Assembly (NCBI GenBank): GCA_001820175.1
Contig: MHOT01000026.1
Location: 1-38,790 of the forward strand
DNA: 38,790 nucleotides
Reading direction: 5' to 3'
Origin: Candidatus Staskawiczbacteria bacterium RIFCSPHIGHO2_02_FULL_42_22
GTDB taxonomy: Bacteria > Patescibacteriota > Minisyncoccia > Minisyncoccales > Staskawiczbacteraceae
Positions 30,688 to 38,790 of the stretch are shown one piece after another. Numbering within the stretch: the first letter of the stretch is position 1; each line of letters begins with the position of its first letter. A program made the position numbers and the translations under genes. The notes under the pieces were generated by a model, which was not told the origin of the DNA, ran no database searches, and saw only the letters and a program-made list of their open reading frames with translations.

Positions 30688-30705
30688 AGCTTTTGCTTCG
30701 CAAAA

Positions 30706-30780
30706 GAAATTCTAAATTAAAAATCCTAAATCCTAAACCGTTTGAGAATTTAGAATTTAGAGTTTAGAGTTTAGGATTTC
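30706..30780. repeat. Intergenic foldback, CTAAATT heptad class
   Basis: AATTCTAAATTAAAAATCCT against TTTAGAATTTAGAGTTTAGA. Ends the SpoU gene (Lys-Ser-stop); a CTTTTGCGAAGCAAAAG hairpin precedes the DUF5652 start. Confidence 0.88.
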
Positions 30781-31229
30781 ATGTTTCGGATTTCATAGCC
30801 GGCTGCTCCAAACGCTACCGACACGTTCAGCGACTCTTTTTTGCCGTACATGGGCAAATAGATGACTTTATCTGATAATTCCAGGGCTTTTTTAGAAACC
30901 CCTTTTACTTCATTCCCAATTATCAGAGCCAGAGGGAATTTCGGTTTCAATTTGGTGTATAATATGTTTTTTGGCGTCTGTTCCAAAGCTACTACCAACA
31001 CTTTTTCTTTCTTTAACTTTTCTATCAATCGCCAGGTTTGTTTATGATATTCAAAGGGAATGGTTTTTTCCGCTCCTAACGCTGTCTTCGAAATTTTATG
31101 GTCTGGCGGCCGCCCGGTAATCCCGCACAAAAATATTTTCGTTACCCCCAATGCATCGGCCGTTCTAAAAATTGAACCCACATTTTCCAAGCTGCGGATA
31201 TTATCGCAAATGACATAGAATTCCTTCAT
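30771..31229 (-). CDS. SpoU/TrmH-family RNA methyltransferase
   Basis: 152 residues, SPOUT fold. Motif 1 RSLENVGSIFRTADALG, motif 2 ALIIGNEVKGVS and motif 3 IYLPMYGKKESLNVSVAFGA are all present. Transfers a methyl group from S-adenosylmethionine to a ribose 2'-OH of tRNA or rRNA; the site is unknown. No N-terminal substrate domain. Confidence 0.92.
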   Translation of the reverse strand: MKEFYVICDNIRSLENVGSIFRTADALGVTKIFLCGITGRPPDHKISKTALGAEKTIPFEYHKQTWRLIEKLKKEKVLVVALEQTPKNILYTKLKPKFPLALIIGNEVKGVSKKALELSDKVIYLPMYGKKESLNVSVAFGAAGYEIRNMKS

Positions 31230-31337
31230 TTGAGTGCGATGCCAATATGCGAATGCATACTAATGATACGAATCACGAAACGTACGCACGGCGTTATTAG
31301 TATTATTAGTATGAATTAGTATATTAGCATCGCATTA
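31228..31337. repeat. Intergenic foldback, AGTATTATT class
   Basis: GCGATGCCAATATGCGAATG against TTAGTATATTAGCATCGC, centre AAACGTACGCACGGCGTT. Similar to 36013-36118. Confidence 0.82.
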
Positions 31338-31340
31338 CAA

Positions 31341-32003
31341 CTACAACAATCTAAACTTATTTATCACCAACCCGAAATCGTACCCCAAAAATTGGGCGGC
31401 TTTGCGGCAAAATACCATGCGTTCGGTAAAAATTTCAAAATATTCCATGACGGGGCAAAAGTTAGTATCAATTTTCAAGGTCAAGGTAATTCTCTTTTTA
31501 TCCTTTTCCACTTTTAACATACTTTCGCGTGCCGCATAATTAACCCGGTCATGAATATCAGTTTTAAAATGATCCGGATCCGTTTTTGTAACCCGGGACC
31601 GGTCCACATCCGATTTATCGGCCAGCACTAAAATGGCAGATATGCGGTGGGTAAAATTCATTTCTTCTTTATCGTGATTAGAAATGGCCTGCATGATAAC
31701 CGCCAGTTCATTTGGGTCGAACTGATTTCCAAACACTTGGCCGAAAAGAAGCGCGCCAAAAAAATGGTGGAATGTGCGGGTCATAAAGTTTCCCATATCG
31801 TGGCAAAAACCGGCAATACCGGCCAGTTCGCACCGGCGCTCATCTAATCCGATTTTTTTGGCGATATCCATGGCCCGACTAGACACCACGCTAGAATGGC
31901 GCAACCCGTGGTTGGTATATGATAAGGCCTGCATAGCCCCTTCGGTTTGCTTAATAAACTCCAGTATTTGGGGATTTTTTTTGACGTCGTCTAAATTTAT
32001 CAT
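31341..32003 (-). CDS. HD-domain phosphohydrolase-like protein
   Basis: 220 residues. HGLRHSSVVSSRAMDIAKKI, GIAGFCHDMGNF and ILVLADKSDVDRSRV fit the H...HD...D metal ligands of the HD superfamily. The C-terminal part (ITLTLKIDTNFCPVMEYFEI) is an extra domain. Probably a phosphohydrolase acting on a nucleotide, substrate unknown. Confidence 0.85.
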   Translation of the reverse strand: MINLDDVKKNPQILEFIKQTEGAMQALSYTNHGLRHSSVVSSRAMDIAKKIGLDERRCELAGIAGFCHDMGNFMTRTFHHFFGALLFGQVFGNQFDPNELAVIMQAISNHDKEEMNFTHRISAILVLADKSDVDRSRVTKTDPDHFKTDIHDRVNYAARESMLKVEKDKKRITLTLKIDTNFCPVMEYFEIFTERMVFCRKAAQFLGYDFGLVINKFRLL

Positions 32004-32099
32004 CGGATAAATTTAACATTTAACATTTGACAATTGACATTTGACTTAACGAATTTCGTAAAACGTTGTCAATTGTCAATGGTCACATGTCAATTGTTA
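32004..32099. repeat. Intergenic foldback, TTTGACA heptad class
   Basis: AACATTTAACATTTGACAAT against TTGTCAATGGTCACATGTCA, centre AACGAATTTCGTAAAACGTTG. Confidence 0.9.
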
Positions 32100-32707
32100 T
32101 TAAATCTTTTCTCTATTTTCTCCCAATTTACCACATTCCACCACGCTTTCAAATAATCTGGTCGCACATTTTTATACTGCAAATAGTAGGCATGTTCCCA
32201 GACATCGTTTCCCATAATGGGCGCCGAGCCCTCGCTCATGGGGTTGTCCTGGTTTGCGGTAGACACAATTTCTAAAGCACCAGTTTTGGTACGCACTAAC
32301 CACACCCACCCTGAACCAAATCGTTTGGCACCCGCATCATTAAACTTGGTTTGAAATTCAGCAAAACTGCCGAATTGATTTTCAATAGCTCCCAGCAACT
32401 GGCCTTCTGGCTTTTGGCCAGATGACGGAGCCATAATCTGCCAAAACATTGAGTGATTAACGTGTCCCCCGCCATTATTTTTAACAGCCATACGAATTTC
32501 TTCTGGCACTTGATCTAAATTCATCAATAATTCTTCCGGGGTCTTTTCAAAAAGATCCGGATATTTCTCCAGTGCCGCATTTAAATTATTCACGTAAGCG
32601 GCGTGATGTTTATCATGGTGCAACATCATAATTTCTTTTGAAATATAGGGTTCCAGGGCATCGTAGGCGTAAGGTAAATCAGACAATGTGTGTATTATTT
32701 TTCCCAT
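32090..32707 (-). CDS. Superoxide dismutase, Fe/Mn family
   Basis: 205 residues from ATG ([20 protein letters not shown]). [32 protein letters not shown] and [20 protein letters not shown] give all metal ligands. Converts superoxide to peroxide and oxygen. The track adds 22 codons from a palindromic element upstream; these are not conserved. Confidence 0.95.
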   Translation of the reverse strand: MGKIIHTLSDLPYAYDALEPYISKEIMMLHHDKHHAAYVNNLNAALEKYPDLFEKTPEELLMNLDQVPEEIRMAVKNNGGGHVNHSMFWQIMAPSSGQKPEGQLLGAIENQFGSFAEFQTKFNDAGAKRFGSGWVWLVRTKTGALEIVSTANQDNPMSEGSAPIMGNDVWEHAYYLQYKNVRPDYLKAWWNVVNWEKIEKRFNNN

Positions 32708-32733
32708 AACATTATTCTGCTTTTTTATCTTAT

Positions 32734-32895
32734 TAGACCCACTGATCAAAGATTTTCCTACCGAAATGCCCAAATTTCAGCTGCAAATTTGCTAGAATTT
32801 CTCAACGTACCCTCTGGGTATGTCTCAAAATTCTATCAAATTTTCGCTATGAAATTTTGACGTTTCGCCTACGGAAACCTTTAATCAGTGGGTCT
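32734..32895. mobile_element. Palindromic element of the GACC...GGTC family
   Basis: Arms GACCCACTGATCAAAG and CCTTTAATCAGTGGGTC, then ATTTTCCTACCGAAA and TTTCGCCTACGGAAA. About 159 bp. It fills the space between the sod start and the DUF5654 gene and encodes the last residues and stop of the latter. Relative of 2793-2844. Confidence 0.82.
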
Positions 32896-33150
32896 TTGAC
32901 TAAATCTTAATAAATAAACAGTAATTAGCACTATAAAAATTGTTACCGCAATAGCATACAAAAAATTCGCCAAAACATTATTTCCGGGATTAGGGAAGAA
33001 TGTAACAATAAAAGATTTAATCGCCTCGTTCCAAGCAAGACCAGCTACTAAACCAAGTGCGGCCAAAATGTAGCCGGTGGTTTTTTCCTTAATTTCTTTC
33101 TGGATTTTCTTTCGCTCTTCTTTTATTTTATGTAGTACCATTGCTTTCAT
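32881..33150 (-). CDS. DUF5654 family membrane protein
   Basis: 89 residues from ATG (MKAMVLHKIKEERKKIQKEI); ATG three codons upstream is also possible. Charged N-terminal helix, then two membrane segments with LGLVAGLAWNEAIKSF typical of DUF5654. The C-terminal RPTD and stop come from the palindromic element, so the original end may have been different. Function unknown. Confidence 0.82.
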   Translation of the reverse strand: MKAMVLHKIKEERKKIQKEIKEKTTGYILAALGLVAGLAWNEAIKSFIVTFFPNPGNNVLANFLYAIAVTIFIVLITVYLLRFSQRPTD

Positions 33151-33174
33151 TATACACAAAAAAACAACGATTGG

Positions 33175-34332
33175 CTACAATTCCCCATTTTTTATTCTTG
33201 CCCTAATCCCCTCAACCACTCCATTAAAATAATTTACATTATGAAAGGTGATTAACTTTAGGGCCGTAATCTCACCGGCTCTGAGCAAATGGCAAATGTA
33301 GTCCTTTTTATAGTGCAAACACACGTCACACACACACCCTTTATCCAGCGGCTCACGTTTTTTTAAAAATTTAACTTGCCTCATATTTAATTTTCCTTCA
33401 CTGGTAAAAGCGACGCCGCGACGAGCGTAGTGCGTTGGAATGGTACAGTCAAAAGTATCAACTCCGGCTTTGATAATATTTTCCAAATCATCCAACTTGC
33501 CAATACCCAGCAAATGTCGCGGCTTTCTTTCTGGTAATTCGGCTATGACCCAAGCCAACATCTCTGATATTATTTTTTTGTCGCTGCCAAATTCCCCGCC
33601 AATCCCAAAACCATCAAATGGCAGCGACCCAATAAATTTAGCGCTTTCCTGGCGCAGGTCCTTAAACCGGCCGCCTTGGACAATACCATATAGCGCCTGA
33701 TTACTCTTTTTAACCTTCAAGCACACTTTCGCCCATTGATGCGTTTTTAACAAAGAGTTTTTCGTATACTCATAATCAGCTAAAGGTGCAGTACATTCGT
33801 CGAAGGCAAAAATAATATCAGCGCCAATTTGCTCCTGGATTTTTATGGACTCCTTGGGACCGATAAATAATTCCCTGCCATCAACCGGTGAACGAAAAAA
33901 AACTCCGTCCTGTCGGATTTTTATCTTTTTGGGCTGGGCGCCAATCTTAATTTGCTCCCGAAGATCAGCATCCGATCCCATGCGGTCTTTTGAATTTATT
34001 ATTTTACCCAAATTCAAATCCTGGCCAAAACCCAAGGAAAACACTTGGAAACCGCCCGAATCGGTCATGAGCGGTTTTTTCCAATTCATGAATTCGTGCA
34101 AACCGCCGGCTTTTTGAATCACTTTTTCACCTGGTTTTAAATGCAAATGGAAGGTATTGGAAATCAATATTTGACTTTTGGTTTCCTCAACTTCTTTGCT
34201 GGTTAACGTTTTTACCACGGCTTGCGTTGCCACAGGAACTAAACACGGGGTCTCAACGACTCCGTGTGATGTTTCTATAAATCCCAATCGGGCATTACTG
34301 ACTTTTGATTTTTTTAAAATTTTAAAATTCAT
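33175..34332 (-). CDS. tgt: Queuine/archaeosine-type tRNA-guanine transglycosylase
   Basis: 385 residues, TIM-barrel. Exchanges guanine 34 of tRNAs with GUN anticodons for preQ1 or queuine. MTDSGGFQVFSLG (catalytic Asp), GIGGEFGSD, VDTFDCTIPTHYARRG (nucleophile region) and the zinc site CVCDVCLHYKKDYICHLL are present. Stand-alone gene; no preQ1 synthesis genes in the window. Confidence 0.96.
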   Translation of the reverse strand: MNFKILKKSKVSNARLGFIETSHGVVETPCLVPVATQAVVKTLTSKEVEETKSQILISNTFHLHLKPGEKVIQKAGGLHEFMNWKKPLMTDSGGFQVFSLGFGQDLNLGKIINSKDRMGSDADLREQIKIGAQPKKIKIRQDGVFFRSPVDGRELFIGPKESIKIQEQIGADIIFAFDECTAPLADYEYTKNSLLKTHQWAKVCLKVKKSNQALYGIVQGGRFKDLRQESAKFIGSLPFDGFGIGGEFGSDKKIISEMLAWVIAELPERKPRHLLGIGKLDDLENIIKAGVDTFDCTIPTHYARRGVAFTSEGKLNMRQVKFLKKREPLDKGCVCDVCLHYKKDYICHLLRAGEITALKLITFHNVNYFNGVVEGIRARIKNGEL

Positions 34333-34420
34333 ACTGGCGATCTTAGGCCCCGTCCATTAATGCATAATAATCGGTTGGCGCCGAAAAATCAATCGGGTGG
34401 GCATTACACAATACTGGCAG

Positions 34421-34449
34421 TTGACATGGCTGTTTATAAAAGGTATCAT
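34421..34449 (+). promoter_or_regulatory. Promoter of mini-gene 34624
   Basis: TTGACA, 17 bp, TATCAT. The leader of about 165 bases contains a GCAGATATT/AATATCTGC hairpin (34571-34592); it is long for this gene and may hold a regulatory structure. Confidence 0.6.
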
Positions 34450-34623
34450 TTATCTAGACAATAAGTCGTCACACATAACGGCTTTTCGTCATGATCCTAT
34501 GGTTGCTATAAAAAGCACCTAGAGAAAGGTCGTTATATTATTTTTAACCATTAATTTCGCCGAAAAAATAGCAGATATTACAAAATATCTGCAGTAAACA
34601 TAGTAGGGATTAATGGTAAATAA

Positions 34624-34815
34624 ATGTTCAATAAATTCGATAACAACAAAGGCGGAGGAAGCTTTGCCCCACGACAAATGGTGCAGGGAAACTGGAAATG
34701 CAGTGACTGCGGAAAAGAAATTACCGAACTGCCTTTTGAGCCAGCTCCTGACCGACCTATCTACTGCCGGGACTGCTGGGCAAAAAACCGACCACCACGA
34801 CAAAATCGTTACTAA
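34624..34815 (+). CDS. CxxC-CxxC zinc-ribbon protein (TIGR04272-like)
   Basis: 63 residues: Gly-rich start (MFNKFDNNKGGGSFAPRQMV), then WKCSDCGKEITELPFEP and RPIYCRDCWAKNR. The paired CxxC with 17 to 20 residues between and Trp at both sides is the TIGR04272 pattern, common in Patescibacteria. The overlapping track ORF from 34613 is in another frame. Own promoter and terminator. Confidence 0.82.
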   Translation: MFNKFDNNKGGGSFAPRQMVQGNWKCSDCGKEITELPFEPAPDRPIYCRDCWAKNRPPRQNRY

Positions 34816-34846
34816 TCGGTTTTGCAGATCTGGCAAAGCCAGACAA

Positions 34847-34875
34847 CAAAAAATCCCGCAATGCGGGATTTTTTG
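34847..34875. terminator. Bidirectional terminator
   Basis: AAAAAATCCCGCA ATG CGGGATTTTTT hairpin after the zinc-ribbon gene. Confidence 0.9.
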
Positions 34876-34897
34876 TTGCGACACATTTACCACGACT

Positions 34898-35079
34898 TAT
34901 GGACATCACATCCAGAAACCACACTCCAAGTCTTGCCGGATTTGCCAATCTTGGGCAGTTTTCAAAAAAAATATGTTCGCCGTAGCTTCGGCTACGCCTC
35001 GCATATTTTTTGTTCCAAGCCGCCCAAGATTGCCAAACCGCCGGCGACTTTAGTGCGGTTTCTGGATGTGATGTCCATA
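34898..35079. mobile_element. 178-bp TA-flanked palindromic element, copy C
   Basis: Arms TGGACATCACATCC as in copy B; core 34900-35077 with TA at both sides. Open in both orientations (minus: WAAWNKKYARRSRSYG, FENCPRLANPARLG). Lies within a larger inverted repeat whose arms are CACGAC/GTCGTG and CGCAGTT/AACTGCG (34890-35255). Confidence 0.9.
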
Positions 35080-35263
35080 CGCAGTTGCGTCATTGCGAGG
35101 GCATCGCAATGCCCGAAGCAATCTCTCCTCATCTTTAGATTGTCCCGATTGCGAAGCGATCGAGGATCCTCGACAAATCGGGACTTCGTCGCCCTTCGAC
35201 AAACTTAGGACTCTTCGCAATGACGATGATGTTGATTTAACTGCGTAGGTCGTGATTTACTTA
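35080..35263. repeat. GTCATTGCGAG...CTTCGCAATGAC repeat
   Basis: Inverted ends GCGTCATTGCGAG and TTCGCAATGACG with several inner hairpins (GATCGAGGATCCTCGA). Outer CGCAGTT/AACTGCG and CGAC/GTCG continue beyond copy C, so copy C is nested in it. Confidence 0.7.
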
Positions 35264-36010
35264 TCAGAATTTTGCCCAAGAATTTTGTTGATAATATTGC
35301 CATGGCCGCATCTGCTCAACCTGGGCTTTTTTAAGAATCATATCTTGAATATGCAATGCGGATTTTTTCTCAATAGCCGGCAAAAAAACGGTGTCTTTGT
35401 GCTCAAAGTTCTCATTTTGACCCTCTTCCCCGGAAATGGTAATCACAATATCGCTCATGCCCAGAATTTGATCCAACAAACTTCTTTGAATTTTAACATC
35501 TTGGATGTGGCGGTAAGGAATGACGGTTATATCTTCTGAAATTATGGAACAAACATTATGAAACCGCACTCCAAGTCTTGACGGATTTGCCAATCTTGGG
35601 CAGTTTTCACAAAAAATTTGTTTGCCGTAGCTACGGCTACGCCAAACATATTTTTTGCTCCAAGCCGCCCAATATTGCCAAACCGTCGGCAACTTTAGTG
35701 CGGTTTCATAATGTTTGTTCCATAGCCCCTTTTTAATTTTTAAATTTTTCTGGGCAATGAAAATTCCGTAGTGAATGTACTCAAGCCAACCGATGGCAAA
35801 CACCAAAACCAATGCAAATAACAAAAAGGCCAAAAAAAGAAGTAGCACATTAGCAGTCACTGCAACATAAGTTACCGGAATATAGTTTAGTGAAACTAGT
35901 CCCGCAAACAGCATGGGTACCAGCACAAAAAATACTCCACTTTTACGCAAAATCAGCATAAAAAGTGTTTTCTGCCCCAGTGGATGGTACGTATGAATAT
36001 TTTCTTCCAT
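35264..36010 (-). CDS. Bacterial PH-domain (YdbS-like) membrane protein carrying an in-frame palindromic insert
   Basis: 248 residues. Two membrane segments (about 17-42 and 50-76), then the bPH2 domain beginning IAQKNLKIKKGL. Residues 97-156 are encoded by element copy D. The domain then continues ISEDITVIPYRHIQDVKIQR, the normal continuation of KKGL in this family. Without the insert the protein is 188 residues. The insert sits in the loop between the first two PH strands and has a Cys pair (FCENC). Role of the family: membrane-associated, poorly known. Confidence 0.88.
   Translation of the reverse strand: MEENIHTYHPLGQKTLFMLILRKSGVFFVLVPMLFAGLVSLNYIPVTYVAVTANVLLLFLAFLLFALVLVFAIGWLEYIHYGIFIAQKNLKIKKGLWNKHYETALKLPTVWQYWAAWSKKYVWRSRSYGKQIFCENCPRLANPSRLGVRFHNVCSIISEDITVIPYRHIQDVKIQRSLLDQILGMSDIVITISGEEGQNENFEHKDTVFLPAIEKKSALHIQDMILKKAQVEQMRPWQYYQQNSWAKF
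35543..35724. mobile_element. 178-bp TA-flanked palindromic element, copy D, inside the PH gene
   Basis: Arms TGGAACAAACATTATG as in copy A; core 35545-35722. Target CTA: the element adds 180 bp including one TA, so the frame is kept. Open in both orientations. Confidence 0.95.
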
Positions 36011-36012
36011 GC

Positions 36013-36118
36013 TTTGAATGCGATCCCAATATACGAATGCATACTAATAATACTAATGCTCGACGCGTACGTTTCGTTGATTCGGATCATTCGGATGAAT
36101 TCGTAGATTAGAATCGCA
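36013..36118. repeat. Intergenic foldback, CTAATACTA class
   Basis: GCGATCCCAATATACGAATG against TTCGTAGATTAGAATCGC, centre CTCGACGCGTACGTTTCG. Confidence 0.82.
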
Positions 36119-36358
36119 TTACTCAATGATACACCGTACCTCGTTTCCCTGACGAACCTCTAAAAAACCTGAATTTATTTCAAAAAAATGCTCTTTTCTA
36201 GCAACATCAACTACCTTCATAACTCCTGTCGTCAATTTACCAATATAGGTCTCATGGTTGTCCAACACCGTAATTTCACCCATCACCGTTTTGCAATTTA
36301 AAGACAATGCCTGTCCGGCAAATAATATTTTTTTGAGTGAATAGATAGAAATCTTCAT
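36119..36358 (-). CDS. atpC: ATP synthase epsilon subunit, short form
   Basis: 79 residues covering only the N-terminal beta-sandwich (KTVMGEITVLDNHETYIGKL, then FFEINSGFLEVRQGNEVRCI). The C-terminal helical hairpin that inhibits ATP hydrolysis in other bacteria is absent. Downstream of atpD, as expected. Confidence 0.85.
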   Translation of the reverse strand: MKISIYSLKKILFAGQALSLNCKTVMGEITVLDNHETYIGKLTTGVMKVVDVARKEHFFEINSGFLEVRQGNEVRCIIE

Positions 36359-36359
36359 A

Positions 36360-36496
36360 ACGAATTTTCAATTATCAATTTTCAATTATCAATGAAGTAT
36401 TAAATTACTAAATTATCAAACCGACGTTTTCATCATTAAAAATTCGTTCCGTTGATAATTTATTGAAAATTGATACTTGATAATTGATAATTTAGA
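36360..36496. repeat. Intergenic foldback, TTCAATTATCAA heptad class
   Basis: TTTTCAATTATCAATTTTCA against AATTGATACTTGATAATTGA, 7-bp steps; centre CCGACGTTTTCATC. Between atpD and atpC. Confidence 0.88.
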
Positions 36497-36498
36497 AA

Positions 36499-37893
<1,395 letters not shown>

Positions 37894-37901
37894 TTATTAA
37901 A

Positions 37902-38486
37902 TTACAAACGAGGCAAACCGAGCAATTCAATGGCCCGATCTAGTCCGTATGCTTTTAAAAATCTTGTGCCAAAATTTTTTTGAGTATCAATACTATATTC
38001 GCCTCTATCCAAATCTTCCTTCATTGATCTAATCTGCGCCGCCAATCCCCAGGGAGTAATCTTATCCTCTTGCCTTGTCATATCGGTAGCTGGCGAAATC
38101 ATTCCCCCCATAAGAATCACCTCTCCTCTTGAGAGAATATCGCACAACTCATCAATCGAATTTGCCTTATTTGCTTCTTTGACTAATTGATCAGACCTAT
38201 ATTTTATTGTCTCAAATTCTTCGTCATACCAATTTTCTTGTTCTTCTTGATCCTTTTTTCTTTTTTTTAAATATGCAATCTCTTCTTCCCTTGAAGGCCC
38301 CTTTTTTTCTTTTAGCTCATAATATTCCCCCTCCTTATCTGTCTTCTTTTCCCAAACTTCCGGATTACCAGAACCCGATCTTTTTTCTAAATCTTCTGCC
38401 ATTTCCCTCAATCTTCGCGATTCTTCTGCTTGCTCTGAAGTTTCTCCTAATCCCTGATCATCTCTTAATTCTTCTTGATTTACCAT
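37902..38486 (-). CDS. Hypothetical protein between atpG and atpD
   Basis: 194 residues. Residues 1-105 are very charged, with a long predicted coiled coil (SREEEIAYLKKRKKDQEEQE). The C-terminal 80 residues (ITPWGLAAQIRSMKEDLDRG) look folded and helical. Only 14 bp separate it from atpD, with no foldback, so the two are probably co-translated. No family recognised; an ATP synthase accessory role is only suggested by position. Confidence 0.75.
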   Translation of the reverse strand: MVNQEELRDDQGLGETSEQAEESRRLREMAEDLEKRSGSGNPEVWEKKTDKEGEYYELKEKKGPSREEEIAYLKKRKKDQEEQENWYDEEFETIKYRSDQLVKEANKANSIDELCDILSRGEVILMGGMISPATDMTRQEDKITPWGLAAQIRSMKEDLDRGEYSIDTQKNFGTRFLKAYGLDRAIELLGLPRL

Positions 38487-38512
38487 ATTTTTATTGAAAA
38501 TATTAGTATTCC

Positions 38513-38790
38513 CTAATTTAAACTTTCCGCTCCCGCGATAATTTCTGTAATTTCCTTGGTAATCGCCCCTTGCCTGGACTTATTGTACTGTAAATTAAGT
38601 GCCTGGCCCAAGTCGCTGGCGTTGTCGGAAGCGGTTTTCATGGCCATTCGACGAGCGGCGTGTTCCGAGGCATTGGCTTCTAAAATTAAGTGGTACATTT
38701 GCATAAAAAACAAATGCTTCACTAGGTCATCCAATATTTCTTTTGCCGATGGCTCAATTAAATACTCTTGCGGTTTGGTGTTATTTGGCA
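38513..38790 (-). CDS. atpG: ATP synthase gamma subunit, C-terminal part
   Basis: Partial gene; the 5' part lies beyond the window. Visible: EYLIEPSAKEILDDLVKHLF, then SEHAARRMAMKTASDNASDL and NKSRQGAITKEITEIIAGAE, the conserved C-terminal helix of the gamma shaft. Upstream of the hypothetical gene and atpD, as in the F1 operon. Confidence 0.95.
   Translation of the reverse strand, partial: PNNTKPQEYLIEPSAKEILDDLVKHLFFMQMYHLILEANASEHAARRMAMKTASDNASDLGQALNLQYNKSRQGAITKEITEIIAGAESLN

Noticed and set aside
34613-35053. Plus-strand ORF of 146 residues
   Set aside because: It overlaps the CxxC gene in another frame and continues through the terminator into element copy C; openness comes from the element.
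35543-35724. Ordinary IS630-type MITE
   Set aside because: The TA target fits, but the ends differ between copies while staying symmetrical and no transposase is present; kept as one possible origin, not as the call.

Overview
The window looks like a Patescibacteria (Candidate Phyla Radiation) chromosome segment, probably close to Parcubacteria; the placement is inference. Evidence: a full str-S10-spc ribosomal protein series without uL30, several tiny families typical of that group (DUF5652, DUF5654, DUF5679, a CxxC-CxxC zinc ribbon, a SWIB-domain protein), short proteins, and TGA used as a stop (uS14 ends in the usual Ser-Trp just before TGA). No rRNA, tRNA or CRISPR array was recognised.

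Layout. Bases 78-3590 (minus) hold an LRR protein, a small basic protein, map and adk. From 4002 to 25156, read right to left on the minus strand, runs rpsL, rpsG, [hicBA, a RelE-type pair], fusA, [two small genes], tuf, rpsJ, rplC, rplD, rplW, rplB, rpsS, rplV, rpsC, rplP, rpmC, rpsQ, rplN, rplX, rplE, rpsN, rpsH, rplF, rplR, rpsE, rplO, secY, then adk and map. The series is interrupted by plus-strand mini-genes (3760, 7750, 15615, 19536, 22451), each with its own TTGACA-type promoter, good Shine-Dalgarno and hairpin terminator. From 25347 to 34332 come an M50 protease, rpmB (plus), a 6S-like RNA candidate, a second adenylate-kinase-like protein, a ComEC-type hydrolase, DUF5679, SWIB, a thioredoxin-like protein, DUF5652, a SpoU methylase, an HD protein, superoxide dismutase, DUF5654 and tgt. 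A zinc-ribbon mini-gene, a PH-domain membrane protein and the end of an ATP synthase operon (atpG partial, a hypothetical protein, atpD, atpC) close the window.

The unusual part is the repeat landscape. (1) Almost every intergenic gap holds a long foldback whose arms are degenerate tandem repeats, mostly of period 7. The motif differs between families but the architecture is constant, and the repeats often supply the stop codon of the upstream gene. (2) A family of 178-bp palindromic elements (four copies) lies between TA dinucleotides and adds exactly 180 bp. Three of the four copies are stop-free in both orientations. One copy is translated in frame inside a PH-domain gene, one splits hicA, and two sit inside other repeats. 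Related palindromes sit exactly at the stop codons of rpmB and of the second adenylate-kinase-like gene. (3) The 3' ends of rpsG and fusA are each present a second time downstream of the intact gene, and the rpsG copies bracket hicBA.

Together the window shows a core translation operon heavily colonised by hairpin-forming sequences that appear selected to be harmless to reading frames. All assignments come from reading sequence and motifs; no database search or folding program was run.
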